Shown here one piece after another: positions 49,403-58,362 of a stretch of 64,000 bases of DNA; positions within the stretch are counted from its first letter, which is position 1, and every line of letters starts with the position of its first letter. The position numbers were made by a program, and so were the translations under genes. Source of the DNA: CALBLZ01 sp041917855 (GTDB lineage Bacteria; Patescibacteriota; UBA1384; CAILIB01); NCBI GenBank assembly GCA_041917855.1, contig JAYRWT010000044.1, positions 1 to 64,000 on the forward strand. Reading direction: 5' to 3'. The notes below the pieces were generated by a model. That model ran no database searches. It saw nothing but the letters and a program-made list of their open reading frames with translations, and was not told the DNA's origin.

Positions 49403-51802
49403 ATGTCAGAGGTAGGGTCAAAACAGACGCTGCCGGTCGTTGCTTTGCAGCAACGTACTATTGATGATGATGTCTTACGCGTCATTCCTCTTAAAGTCGC
49501 AGAGCAATTTAGTATTATTCCTTTTGAGGAAACTGCTACCGAACTCAAGCTAGCCATTGTTTACCCAGAACAGCTCAAGCAAGGTTTTTACGTAGCTCTG
49601 GAACAAATAGGTACGCGTATAGGTAAAAAAGTTGTACTTTACCGTACTGACCAAGGTGGGTTTAAAAAGGCGATCGACGGTTACAGGCGTTTAGAGAAAG
49701 AGCCAAAAAAGGTGCAGGTGGCGGCTTCTTCCGCTGCTGCGCCTATGCAGGCAGTAGGTTGGCCACCAGCTCCCGCCCCACCACTCTTTCAGTTGGGTTC
49801 ACTAGTAGCCTACAACTACTTACGCCGTATTCCGCTCGATGTCTCTCGCGACAAGCGAGTGCTCTGCGTTGACTACCTCAAGCCAAATACATACTGGTTT
49901 GTGACAGATGGCACAAAGGATAAAGAGGCCCACGAACTAGTGAGCTTTATTCGTGATGACGGCCAAATTACGGCACACGTCATGCAGGTTACTCCTGCGC
50001 AGTTTGACGATCTGGTTACCTACTATCAAACGCTTGTTCGCCACGAAGAGCAGGACAATGCCATTGTGGTTGCTAATCCTACCGACGTACAGCAGCAGGA
50101 GGTGAGTAACGCCAATGTGGTGATTCCAGATATTCAGGCAGAAATTGTCAGCAACGAAGAAGAAAAAACCGGTCTTGCGGGGCTGTTCCAGCGGGTTGCT
50201 CAAAATCTTACTGCCAACAAGAGTGAAAAAGGTAAAAATGAACGGGCAGAAATTGCCGCTGAACTTTCTAAGACGCTTCCACAAGCTGAGGCGCCTAGCC
50301 GAGCCGGTCAGCCATCTGAGGCCGAAAAGCTCAACCAAGCACCACAGTCTGCGGCAACTCCAAAGCTGCCTGAGGCACCAAAGAGTTTGCTATCCAATGC
50401 CCCTACACCGCCCGGGCTACCCCAAGCGCCACAACCCGCTGCCCCTAAGGCACCAACGCCAAGTAGCGCTCAGATTGTTGCTGTGCCTACTGAAGAGTCA
50501 GATGCGGCAACACGCTCCGCTGCTCTAGAAGAAGACGATCTCGGCACCCAGGTTGATAGCCAAATTAGCACCCTAGACGAGCTCAAGACCAACCTAAAAA
50601 CCGGTGTAATTCCTAAGATTGTAGCGGCTGTACTTTCCTTTGCGATTCACGAAAAAGCCTCCGACGTGCACATTGAATCTTTTGAGGACGAAGTACGTAT
50701 CCGCTACCGTATTGATGGTCAGCTCGTAGACGTGGTTAAACTACCCGCAGATGTAGCCAGCCCACTGGTTTCGCGCATTAAGATTTTGGCTCGTCTGCGC
50801 CTTGATGAAAACCGAGTGCCACAGGATGGGCGCTTTGACGTAAAGTTCAGCGATGAAACGCAGGTAGATGTGCGTGTCTCGGTAATGCCAACGGTGTACG
50901 GTGAGAAAGTGGTAATGCGTATCCTAGATAAATCGAGGGGAATTGCCTCACTGGAAAAGCTTGGCATAGAGGGAGGTGCCTACCAAAATCTTACGCGAGC
51001 AATTCAAAAACCGTACGGCATCTGTCTGGCTACCGGCCCAACTGGTTCGGGTAAGTCTACTAGTCTGTACGCCATTTTGCAGCGTATCGCTACTCCAAAT
51101 GTAAATGTGGTTACCCTAGAAGATCCGATCGAGTACGAAATGAAGGGGATTAACCAGTCGCAGGTACGACCAAAAATCGGCTTTACTTTTGCCGATGGCC
51201 TACGTTCAGTACTGCGTCAGGATCCAAATATCATTATGGTAGGTGAGATTCGTGATGGTGAAACAGCCAACATGGCTACCCAGGCTGCGCTAACTGGTCA
51301 CCTTGTGCTCTCTACGCTCCACACTAACGATGCCGCTGGTGCTATCCCACGCTTAACCAACATGGGAATTGAGCCATTCTTAATTACCAGCTCAGTGAAT
51401 GTAATCATGGGTCAGCGTTTGGTGCGTAAAATTTGTTCCAACTGTCGCCAAGAAGTAGCTCTGCCCGATGGAGTACGGCATCAGTTAGAAGAAGATATTG
51501 AGCAAATTGCAGCACTCTATCCCGCCGAACAATCACGCGTAAAGCGACCAATCAAGTTTTTCCACGGCATGGGTTGTGGCGAGTGTGGCGGCAAGGGCTA
51601 CCAAGGTCGTGTAGGTATTTACGAAGTGCTAACCATGGAAGAAAACATGGAGGAACTGGTAATTAAGCGATCTTCGGCAACCGATATTGACGCCCAGGCA
51701 CGTAAAAACGGCATGATCTCCATGTACCAAGATGGGTTGCTTAAAGCCATTAATGGAGTAACCACAATTGACGAAGTCTTACGCGAGACAACCAACAAGT
51801 GA
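49403..51802 (+). CDS. pilB: Type IV pilus extension ATPase PilB
   Basis: 799 residues. N-terminal MshEN-like region (residues 1-95: VIPLKVAEQFSIIPFEE then YRTDQGGFKKAIDGYRR), a second variable part, a Pro/Ala-rich linker (about 290-360), then the ATPase core: HEKASDVHIES, DGQLVDVVKLP, Walker A ATGPTGSGKSTS near 545, LEDPIEYEMKG, IMVGEIRDGETA (Walker B) and GHLVLSTLHTN. The zinc module CSNC / CGEC is at the C-terminus. This is the pilus-polymerising motor. The extra linker makes it longer than typical PilB (about 570). Confidence 0.93.
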   Translation: MSEVGSKQTLPVVALQQRTIDDDVLRVIPLKVAEQFSIIPFEETATELKLAIVYPEQLKQGFYVALEQIGTRIGKKVVLYRTDQGGFKKAIDGYRRLEKEPKKVQVAASSAAAPMQAVGWPPAPAPPLFQLGSLVAYNYLRRIPLDVSRDKRVLCVDYLKPNTYWFVTDGTKDKEAHELVSFIRDDGQITAHVMQVTPAQFDDLVTYYQTLVRHEEQDNAIVVANPTDVQQQEVSNANVVIPDIQAEIVSNEEEKTGLAGLFQRVAQNLTANKSEKGKNERAEIAAELSKTLPQAEAPSRAGQPSEAEKLNQAPQSAATPKLPEAPKSLLSNAPTPPGLPQAPQPAAPKAPTPSSAQIVAVPTEESDAATRSAALEEDDLGTQVDSQISTLDELKTNLKTGVIPKIVAAVLSFAIHEKASDVHIESFEDEVRIRYRIDGQLVDVVKLPADVASPLVSRIKILARLRLDENRVPQDGRFDVKFSDETQVDVRVSVMPTVYGEKVVMRILDKSRGIASLEKLGIEGGAYQNLTRAIQKPYGICLATGPTGSGKSTSLYAILQRIATPNVNVVTLEDPIEYEMKGINQSQVRPKIGFTFADGLRSVLRQDPNIIMVGEIRDGETANMATQAALTGHLVLSTLHTNDAAGAIPRLTNMGIEPFLITSSVNVIMGQRLVRKICSNCRQEVALPDGVRHQLEEDIEQIAALYPAEQSRVKRPIKFFHGMGCGECGGKGYQGRVGIYEVLTMEENMEELVIKRSSATDIDAQARKNGMISMYQDGLLKAINGVTTIDEVLRETTNK

Positions 51803-51808
51803 TAAAAT
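51803..51808 (+). promoter_or_regulatory. -10 box for leaderless pilT
   Basis: TAAAAT ends exactly six bases before the ATG at 51815, and overlaps the end of pilB. It suggests that pilT has its own leaderless transcript inside the operon. Confidence 0.5.
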
Positions 51809-51814
51809 AACCAT

Positions 51815-52885
51815 ATGGCTCAGAAAACTCTTGGGGCGGAGCTGACCTTCCTCCTCGACTACGCAATCGAAAAAGGTGCATCCGATCTGCATATTTTGGC
51901 AGACAGCTCGCCTATGATCCGTGTGGATACGGTACTGTTACCGGTGGACAAGCCTGTATACGACGCAGACAAAGCTAATGAAGTTATTACAAGCTTAATT
52001 GGCGCGCAGCTACTCGAGCGTGTCACCCAAACACGCAAAGAGCTAGACTTTTCCTTCTCATATAAGGGTCTGCGCTTCCGCTGTAACGTTTTCTTTAATA
52101 AAGGTGTACTCTCAGCCAGCTTGCGCTTGCTTCAGAACGAGGTGCCAGATTTTGACGCGCTCGGCGTGCCTCAAATTGCCGATAAACTCATTCAGCACAA
52201 CCAAGGTCTGCTGATTGTGTCTGGCCCCACTGGTCACGGTAAGTCCACCACGCTAGCTTCAATGGTTAACCGGATTGCCGCTGCTCGCCGCGCCCACATT
52301 ATTACGATTGAAGATCCAATTGAGTACGTGTTCCAGCACAAAAAGAGCATTATCTCGCAGCGCGAGCTTGGCTCAGATACACCATCGTTTGGCTCTGCAC
52401 TTAGGGCAGCTCTACGCGAAGATCCAGATGTAGTTCTGGTTGGCGAAATGCGTGACCTAGAAACTATGGAGGCCGCCCTACAGATTGCAGAGACTGGCCA
52501 CCTTGTACTAAGTACGCTGCACACTAACTCTGCCGCACAAACGGCTGATCGTATTATTGATGTTTTTCCGCCGCACCAGCAGCCACAGGTACGTGCACAG
52601 CTCTCCTCCGTGCTACTTGGTGTAATATCACAGCGCTTGCTACCTAGAACCAAGGGTGGGCGCGTGCTCGCTACCGAAGTTATGGTTGCTAACGCAGCCG
52701 TTAGGGCAATAGTGCGTGAAGGTAAAACACACCAACTACCTAACCTGATTCAGACCTCGGCATCTGAGGGAATGATTTCGCTCGATAAATCCCTGGCAGA
52801 GCTAGTAAGTAAGGGGGAAATTTCGATTGATGATGCGATGGCGTGGTCACTCGACCCTAAGGCTCTCAAAATGCTGGTCTACTAA
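51815..52885 (+). CDS. pilT: Twitching motility retraction ATPase PilT
   Basis: 356 residues. The PilT N-terminal domain (KGASDLHILADSSPMIRVD), ELDFSFSYKGLRFRCNVFF, Walker A SGPTGHGKSTT near residue 137, IEDPIEYVFQHKKSIISQRELGSDT, VVLVGEMRDLETMEAALQIAETGHLVLSTLHTNSAAQTADRIIDVFPPHQQ (PilT-specific) and AIREGK-like C-terminus (AIVREGKTHQ). Hexameric motor that depolymerises pili. No zinc module, as expected. Confidence 0.95.
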   Translation: MAQKTLGAELTFLLDYAIEKGASDLHILADSSPMIRVDTVLLPVDKPVYDADKANEVITSLIGAQLLERVTQTRKELDFSFSYKGLRFRCNVFFNKGVLSASLRLLQNEVPDFDALGVPQIADKLIQHNQGLLIVSGPTGHGKSTTLASMVNRIAAARRAHIITIEDPIEYVFQHKKSIISQRELGSDTPSFGSALRAALREDPDVVLVGEMRDLETMEAALQIAETGHLVLSTLHTNSAAQTADRIIDVFPPHQQPQVRAQLSSVLLGVISQRLLPRTKGGRVLATEVMVANAAVRAIVREGKTHQLPNLIQTSASEGMISLDKSLAELVSKGEISIDDAMAWSLDPKALKMLVY

Positions 52886-52886
52886 C

Positions 52887-53002
52887 GAATTACCAATGCA
52901 GCGGATTTCATTGTCACTTACTCCGTTCCTCGTTCACTGCACTGCTAGTGCGCTTCACTACGGTACTCGACGTTTCTTGAAATCCATCTGTCTGGGTAAT
53001 TC
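52887..53002 (+). other. Nested inverted repeats between pilT and pilC
   Basis: GAATTACC (52887-52894) pairs with GGTAATTC (52995-53002), GGATTTCA (52903-52910) with TGAAATCC (52978-52985), and GCACT-GCT-AGTGC sits in the loop (52939-52951). Together they make a three-level hairpin filling the whole 134-base gap. Confidence 0.6.
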
Positions 53003-53019
53003 GTACAACTTCTAACTAG

Positions 53020-54225
53020 ATGTCTCAAAGCTACAGCTACCGCGCGCGGAACAAGGACAACAAGATAGTCACTGGTGTAGTCCAGGCGAGTGGTCTTGAT
53101 GCTGCAAAAAAGATTTTGCTCCAGAACGATCTCACGCCACTCTCAATTAGTACGCCAAAGACCATTGCTGATTACCTGCCGTTTGTGAGCAAGGTTAAGC
53201 TGAAAGACCGTACCATGTTTGCGCGCCAGATCAGCACCATGATCGAGGCTGGTCTCACCCTTTCACAATCACTGCGTCTGCTCATTCAGCAGATGAAGAA
53301 GGGGAAGTTCCGCTTGGTAATTGAGAGTATCTTGAACGACATTCAAGATGGTTTTAGCTTCTCAACCGCACTTTCCAAGTACCCTGATGTCTTTGATTCG
53401 ATCTTTGTAAACGTGGTACGCTCCGGTGAAACTACCGGTAAGCTTGAGATTGTCTTGGCACAGCTAGCTACCAATATGGAAAAAGAGGTGAAGGTGCGTA
53501 GCAAAATTAAGAGCGCGCTTATGTACCCGGCTTTTGTAGTGACTGCTATGGCGGCTATGGCGGCTGTAATGATGGTTAAGGTTATTCCGCAGATTACCAG
53601 TGTATTCGCGGATAGCAAAATGGAGCTGCCCTTCTCTACTAAACTGCTCATTGGCATTTCTACCTTCATGGCCCACTACTGGGGTTGGTTGATTGTAGGC
53701 ATAATTGCCTTTGTAGTGTTCATGCGTTGGTTTGCGCGTACCGAGGCCGGCATACAACTGATTAGTAAGTACTCACTACGCATTCCTATTGCTGGCAAGA
53801 TTATCGAGGAAAGTAACATGGCGCGCTTGGGTCGCTTGCTGTCTATGCTACTCGCCTCTGGCGTACCGCTCTTAGAGGGGTTACGACTCATCACCGAGTC
53901 TTTCCCTAACGACCTCTATAAAAAAGGCCTAATGAGTATTGCCGCCCAGGTTGAGCGGGGTGTGCCAATGAGCGTACCGATTACCGAAAACCCCGTGTTC
54001 CCGCTTATGGTTGGCCAAATGGTAGCAGTGGGTGAGCAGACAGGTAAGATGGATGAAATTATGGGCAGGCTCGCAGAGTACTACGATGATGAAGTAGATG
54101 CCAAAGTAGGAGGCCTATCTACCCTGATTGAACCAATCATCATTGTTATTTTGGGTATTGGTGTTGCTTGGTTAGTTATTTCCGTTCTACTACCTATTTA
54201 CCAGATTAGCACCAGCGCCTCCTAG
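53020..54225 (+). CDS. pilC: Type IV pilus inner-membrane platform protein PilC
   Basis: 401 residues in two T2SF domains. SYSYRARNKDNKIVTGVV at the start, then MFARQISTMIEAGLTLSQSLRLL, FVNVVRSGETTGKLEIVLAQL, the membrane helices near residues 165-190, 215-240 and 370-395, and MVAVGEQTGKMDEIMGRLAEYY. The family platform couples PilB/PilT to the pilus. Length typical. Confidence 0.93.
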   Translation: MSQSYSYRARNKDNKIVTGVVQASGLDAAKKILLQNDLTPLSISTPKTIADYLPFVSKVKLKDRTMFARQISTMIEAGLTLSQSLRLLIQQMKKGKFRLVIESILNDIQDGFSFSTALSKYPDVFDSIFVNVVRSGETTGKLEIVLAQLATNMEKEVKVRSKIKSALMYPAFVVTAMAAMAAVMMVKVIPQITSVFADSKMELPFSTKLLIGISTFMAHYWGWLIVGIIAFVVFMRWFARTEAGIQLISKYSLRIPIAGKIIEESNMARLGRLLSMLLASGVPLLEGLRLITESFPNDLYKKGLMSIAAQVERGVPMSVPITENPVFPLMVGQMVAVGEQTGKMDEIMGRLAEYYDDEVDAKVGGLSTLIEPIIIVILGIGVAWLVISVLLPIYQISTSAS

Positions 54226-54247
54226 GTTTACCTAGATGGGCAAAGTG

Positions 54248-54316
54248 TTGACAGGGGTTTTAGGCAGTACCCATAATAGTAATATCAACTTAGTAATCAA
54301 ACATAAGTAGGAGGGA
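54248..54316 (+). promoter_or_regulatory. Strong promoter and RBS of major-prepilin gene
   Basis: Consensus -35 TTGACA at 54248-54253, 18-base spacer, CATAAT at 54272-54277, leader, and AGGAGGG at 54309-54315 before the ATG at 54320. The near-consensus elements suggest a highly transcribed gene. Confidence 0.75.
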
Positions 54317-54319
54317 TCA

Positions 54320-54943
54320 ATGCATACTCGCAAGGGTTTTACGCTCATTGAGCTCCTGGTTGTTATCACGATCATCGCAATCCTTGCGGTAATCGTATTC
54401 ACCCAGGTACAAGGTTTAACAGCACGTGCTCGTAACACGACCACACAAACCACGGTTCGTGAGGCAGGTAACGCAATTAACGTGTTCCGTAACACTGACG
54501 GAACAAATGACAGTGTTATTCTTCCTACTCAAGCAGAAGCAGATGGTGGTAATAACTTTTCTGATGTACGTCTATCTTCAGTAAGTGGTACAGCAGCCTG
54601 GGGTCCGTTCACTGGCACACTGAGCGCATCTGGTCAGACAAGTGGTACTTACAGCGCTGCCGCACAGTTCCAGTACCCAGTCCGTATCACGCGTACTGCG
54701 AGCACCAACCACGCTCTTCGTTACGCTGTGTTCAGTACAGGTTCTACACTCTATGCATCAGGTGGTACGTTCCGTACTCTTCAGACTATCGGTACAAATG
54801 CTTGTGTAGTAATTGAGGGTATTTTGGTCAATGATGCTGCTTACCTGTACAGTTTCTACCGCAATGGAACAGTAGGAACAGGTGGTACGGGTACCGGTTC
54901 TGCAACAGGTACTGTTGCTACTGTAAATTGTACAACACCTTAG
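54320..54943 (+). CDS. Type IV prepilin, probably the major pilin
   Basis: 207 residues. Leader MHTRKG then FTLIELLVVITIIAILAVIVF, the class IVa prepilin signature with cleavage between Gly6 and Phe7 and Glu5 of the mature chain. The C-terminal half is Gly/Thr/Ser-rich (GTVGTGGTGTGSATG) and contains two cysteines. It has the strongest promoter and RBS of all prepilins in the window, hence the major-pilin guess. A terminator at 54960 follows, so it is likely transcribed alone. Confidence 0.9.
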   Translation: MHTRKGFTLIELLVVITIIAILAVIVFTQVQGLTARARNTTTQTTVREAGNAINVFRNTDGTNDSVILPTQAEADGGNNFSDVRLSSVSGTAAWGPFTGTLSASGQTSGTYSAAAQFQYPVRITRTASTNHALRYAVFSTGSTLYASGGTFRTLQTIGTNACVVIEGILVNDAAYLYSFYRNGTVGTGGTGTGSATGTVATVNCTTP

Positions 54944-54959
54944 CTCTTCCTAAAGCTGC

Positions 54960-54990
54960 AAAAGACCCGGATCATGGATCTGGGTCTTTT
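54960..54990 (+). terminator. Terminator after major prepilin
   Basis: AAAAGACCCGGATC / GATCTGGGTCTTTT perfect 14-base stem (one G-U pair), ATG loop, continuing in TTTTT. Confidence 0.9.
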
Positions 54991-55009
54991 TGTGTCTGAG
55001 TGTAGGATA

Positions 55010-55015
55010 TATAAT
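55010..55015 (+). promoter_or_regulatory. -10 box for leaderless second prepilin gene
   Basis: Consensus TATAAT ends exactly six bases before the ATG at 55022. No Shine-Dalgarno sequence. Confidence 0.65.
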
Positions 55016-55021
55016 TAAGAC

Positions 55022-55615
55022 ATGCAAAAGAAACAGGGCTTTACACTTATTGAGTTGCTGGTTGTTATCACGATTATTGCTATTCTGTCTGTAATAGTTT
55101 TCCTAACAGTCACAGGTCTTACAAGGCGAGCAAGGAATTCATCTCTTTCGGCAACCGTGCGTGAGGCTGGAAACGGTATAAGTGTTTTTAGAAATGCAGA
55201 GGGGAACGCTAATAATGTGATTACGTTTGGTATTTCAGAGAATCCAAACTTTTCTACTATTAATGGGGTAGCTTCCTGGGGCCCATTTACTGGGACTACG
55301 CTTGCTACCGCTAACACCTCTGGTACTTTTGATCCTCCAACAGAGCTCCAGTATCCAACCGCAATAAATAGAGTGCCTACTAGCCAGCATGCTCTGCACT
55401 ATCGCATACTAGCGCCAGATGATACTGACTATACACTTTCTGCAACCCAAAATCGTCAGATGTTCTCATTAGGAGAGAGTAATATATCTGCTTGTGTGAT
55501 GGTTCTCGGTGAACTTGTGGATGATACTGGTGGTGACATTACTATGTTTTACCGTAACGGCACGGTTTCAGGTACGGCCACTGTATATAGCGCAATTACT
55601 TGTTCCAACCCATAA
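55022..55615 (+). CDS. Type IV prepilin paralogue
   Basis: 197 residues. MQKKQG then FTLIELLVVITIIAILSVIVF, cleavage at Gly6-Phe7. The body is similar to the preceding prepilin (TVREAGN-I-VFRN, ASWGPFTG, ITMFYRNGTVSGT), so the two are tandem duplicates. Its TAA stop overlaps the next ATG by one base, making it the first gene of a three-prepilin unit. Confidence 0.9.
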   Translation: MQKKQGFTLIELLVVITIIAILSVIVFLTVTGLTRRARNSSLSATVREAGNGISVFRNAEGNANNVITFGISENPNFSTINGVASWGPFTGTTLATANTSGTFDPPTELQYPTAINRVPTSQHALHYRILAPDDTDYTLSATQNRQMFSLGESNISACVMVLGELVDDTGGDITMFYRNGTVSGTATVYSAITCSNP

Positions 55616-56076
55616 TGAGCCGCCGCACCGCTTTCACTCTGGTTGAGCTTCTAATAACAGTAACAATCATCGCAATCCTTACAGGCATTGCTGCTGTTTC
55701 TTATTCCAGTATTCAGCTGCGCGCTCGCGATGCTCAGCGCAAAAATGATTTAGCACAGATAAAACTCGCGCTATCAAACTACTTTACGGGGCAAACTCCT
55801 ACCGTTTACCCAGCCGCAGCCACGGCCATAACGCTTAATAATAGCAACGACGCACTCACTTCTGCTCTAAAGCCAAACTTTATTAAAGATGTGCCACTTG
55901 ATCCGGTTAATTCTGGTAGTAATGTGTACAAGTATATTTCGCAGAATGGCCCTACCGGCTTAGCAAACCGCTCGTTTACCCTTTACGCAACCTTGGAAAA
56001 TAAAGAAGACAAAAAGGGCTGGGCAGGTGGCAGTGCTTGGGCTGCTGATGGCTATAGGGTTACCCCAGACTTTTAA
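55615..56076 (+). CDS. Prepilin-like protein with Ala at -1
   Basis: 153 residues. MSRRTA then FTLVELLITVTIIAILTGIAAVSYSSIQLRARDAQRKNDLAQIKLALSNYF, as in GspG/PilE-type pseudopilins; the residue before the cleavage site is Ala not Gly. The C-terminus has WAGGSAWAADGY. It may be a minor pilin. Confidence 0.85.
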   Translation: MSRRTAFTLVELLITVTIIAILTGIAAVSYSSIQLRARDAQRKNDLAQIKLALSNYFTGQTPTVYPAAATAITLNNSNDALTSALKPNFIKDVPLDPVNSGSNVYKYISQNGPTGLANRSFTLYATLENKEDKKGWAGGSAWAADGYRVTPDF

Positions 56077-56078
56077 CC

Positions 56079-56714
56079 ATGCGCGGCGTAAAGGCATTCA
56101 CTCTGATTGAGCTTTTGACGGTGGTCACAATTATTAGCATTCTTGCAACAGTGGTATACGGAGTGGCGCAGGGCGCTCGTAGCAGGGCGTTGAATACTGC
56201 CCAAAAAAAGCTGGTGCAAGAAATGGGCAAAGCAGTGTCGGTTTTTCAGGTCTCAGACGAACTTGAGCGGGTAATAGTTATTAGTGATACAGACTATACC
56301 TGTCCGTATACGATTGCCATACTCCGTCTACCATACTTTCGTGCTAACCAGTGTCAGAGCGCACCACTTCCAACTACTTTCGGGCCGTTTACCGGAGAAT
56401 TACAAACTGCTCCGATCAGTTTGGCATATCCCGATGTTGGAGAATTTACTTACCCCGTTCGTGTTACAGCCCCTGTATCACCTACTCACAGGTTGACCTA
56501 TCTTGTGTTTGAAGATACTACACTGGTAAGTAAATCACCAGATGCGTATAGACGTCTGTACAACCTAGGTAATGATCCCGCAAGGCGTTGCGTGACAATT
56601 TCCGGAGCGCTTAGGGGTGAAACTGATGGGTCTCGTGCGTTTTTTTGGAGAAATGGACAAGTTGCAAGTACAACAGAGAGTGACATAAATATTACTTGCA
56701 CCAACCCTCTCTAG
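56079..56714 (+). CDS. Prepilin-like protein
   Basis: 211 residues. MRGVKA then FTLIELLTVVTIISILATVVYG, again with Ala at -1. The body resembles the two prepilins upstream (KLVQEMGKAVSVFQVSDEL, FGPFTGEL, RAFFWRNGQVAS). Cysteines in the middle and at the end. Two bases after the preceding gene. Stop is convergent with the gene ending at 56720. Confidence 0.85.
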   Translation: MRGVKAFTLIELLTVVTIISILATVVYGVAQGARSRALNTAQKKLVQEMGKAVSVFQVSDELERVIVISDTDYTCPYTIAILRLPYFRANQCQSAPLPTTFGPFTGELQTAPISLAYPDVGEFTYPVRVTAPVSPTHRLTYLVFEDTTLVSKSPDAYRRLYNLGNDPARRCVTISGALRGETDGSRAFFWRNGQVASTTESDINITCTNPL

Positions 56715-56719
56715 CTAGT

Positions 56720-57601
56720 TTACTGGGCGTCTAGTGACTTTCTGTAGGCCTCTTGATCGAGGGTAGTAAAGCTTATCCTGCCGGTATCGCTATCCAAAAT
56801 AAGCTTGCGGTAAATAGGCGACGGTGGCACCGCTTTAATATACTTTGCCGTTACAAGTTCTTGTAAATCTGTTGGGTAGCGCCCAACTTTTTGTTTAAAT
56901 GCCGCAGCCTGAATCTCCAGAGCATAGACAATCTGCATGTGCTCAAGCCACGCCTCTGAGCGAGCTTTCTCAGCCTCGTTCTTTGCATTAGCAATCACGG
57001 TCTCCCAAAAATTGATGGCAATTAAGCGGTCGTTAATGTCTTCTCTGGTTTGTGAGTAGGCAATAGCCGCCAGTTGCTTGGACGCCTCTGGTGCACCTTC
57101 TTGTTTGCTGGCGCGGTCGTAGTACTCCGCGGCTTTTTTATAATTCTTAAGGTTAATATGGTAGTTACTAGCCATGTAAAAGCTGATCATGCCATCATTG
57201 TTGATGTACTTTTCGCTCTTTAGGCCAAGCTGTTCTGCTTCTTCAGCCTTATTCATAAACGGCAGTACGAGCAAGCCAAACTCATAGGCATAGGCAAACT
57301 TTGGGTCAAGATCGGTAACTCGCTGTACGTAGCCAGGAATAGCCTGGTAGGTAGCAAAAGCACTAGCTGTACCAAAGTACTGAATTAGGCGCACCCACAG
57401 TAAATCTGCAGCCAAAGCATTGTTGCCAAGGCTAAGGGCGCGTAGGGCATCTGCCTCTGGGATTAGCACCTTTTCGTTATCTAGGGCAGCGTTACGGATG
57501 TTCTTGCGGTACTGCTTACTGGCGCTGTCCCAGAGTGCTTGGCTGCTAACGCTGCCTACAATAAAAACTAGCGTAATAAGCCAGGCAACTGATCGCTTCA
57601 T
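56720..57601 (-). CDS. TPR-like protein of ABC operon, GspG-like C-terminus
   Basis: 293 residues with an N-terminal hydrophobic segment (SVAWLITLVFIVGSVSSQALW, residues 3-23), probably an uncleaved anchor or signal. Then helical repeats of TPR type (LGNNALAADLLWVRLIQYFG, DPKFAYAYEFGLLV, MASNYHINLKNYKKAAEYYDRA). The C-terminal 60 residues KVGRYPTDLQELVTAKYIKAVPP resemble the G-x-Y-P-(T/S)-x-x-x-x-L end of GspG-type pseudopilins. It overlaps the ABC permease gene by four bases and may be its surface partner. Confidence 0.65.
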   Translation of the reverse strand: MKRSVAWLITLVFIVGSVSSQALWDSASKQYRKNIRNAALDNEKVLIPEADALRALSLGNNALAADLLWVRLIQYFGTASAFATYQAIPGYVQRVTDLDPKFAYAYEFGLLVLPFMNKAEEAEQLGLKSEKYINNDGMISFYMASNYHINLKNYKKAAEYYDRASKQEGAPEASKQLAAIAYSQTREDINDRLIAINFWETVIANAKNEAEKARSEAWLEHMQIVYALEIQAAAFKQKVGRYPTDLQELVTAKYIKAVPPSPIYRKLILDSDTGRISFTTLDQEAYRKSLDAQ

Positions 57602-58362
57602 AGCTCCTGCTTATGCATTACGCGGCTAGCTAAAAACAGAGAAAGAGAGGTAAAGACTATCCAGTAAAAAATGGCCCACGCGTAGGCGTTAAAGGGTACG
57701 CTTATGCTGTAGAGGGTGGCATCGCGGAGATTAAACTTTTCTAGGTTGGGCAGCAGGTAGTACACACCATTGGTAAGATAGGTAAGTGCATTGCTGTCCA
57801 GTTTATCTACAAAATTCTTAATACTCGTTTGTCCATTGCCAATCACAAACAGCGCCAGGGTGTAGAGGGCTGCATTAAGTGGGGCAGTAAATGAAGCAAA
57901 GAGCAGCGCAACGGCCAACAGCAGCGAAATCTCTAAAAAGCTAAAGAGTACATTAATGCCCACTGCCGGTAGAATACTTGGGCTGAGTAAGCCTGCGCCA
58001 ATTGCAAATAAGCCACCCAAAATGCCCAGTGTGGTTAGGGTAAGCAGCACAAAGCCAAGGTACTTACCCAGAATGTACTGGGTACGGCTGATTGGCTTAG
58101 GGAACAAAAAGTAGAGGGCTCGGCGCTCAAAGTCACGGTGCACGCTGTTAGTGGCTACAAATACGCATATAAACAGCGTCATAAAGTGAATGGCGGCTAC
58201 GCCAGAGTTCTGCATAATTCTCGCGTTCTGATCTAGCGAGATGGTAGCTAAAAAGAAGCTTACCGCGGTAAATAGGGCGGCAATAACCAAGATGCCGTAG
58301 AGCAGGCGCTCACGGATAATCTCTTTGTAGTTGGTAATGGCGATAATCCAGATAGTTTTCAT
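57598..58362 (-). CDS. ABC-2 type transporter permease
   Basis: 254 residues with six helices. The N-terminus MKTIWIIAITNYKEIIRERLLYGIL and FVATNSVHRDFERRALYFLFPKPISRTQYILGKYLG (R-x-x-x-YF-L-x-x-P-I-S-R-x-x-(F/Y)-x-x-G-K) are typical of ABC-2 permeases. Overlaps its ATPase gene by four bases and the TPR gene by four. Exports an unknown substrate. Confidence 0.88.
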   Translation of the reverse strand: MKTIWIIAITNYKEIIRERLLYGILVIAALFTAVSFFLATISLDQNARIMQNSGVAAIHFMTLFICVFVATNSVHRDFERRALYFLFPKPISRTQYILGKYLGFVLLTLTTLGILGGLFAIGAGLLSPSILPAVGINVLFSFLEISLLLAVALLFASFTAPLNAALYTLALFVIGNGQTSIKNFVDKLDSNALTYLTNGVYYLLPNLEKFNLRDATLYSISVPFNAYAWAIFYWIVFTSLSLFLASRVMHKQEL

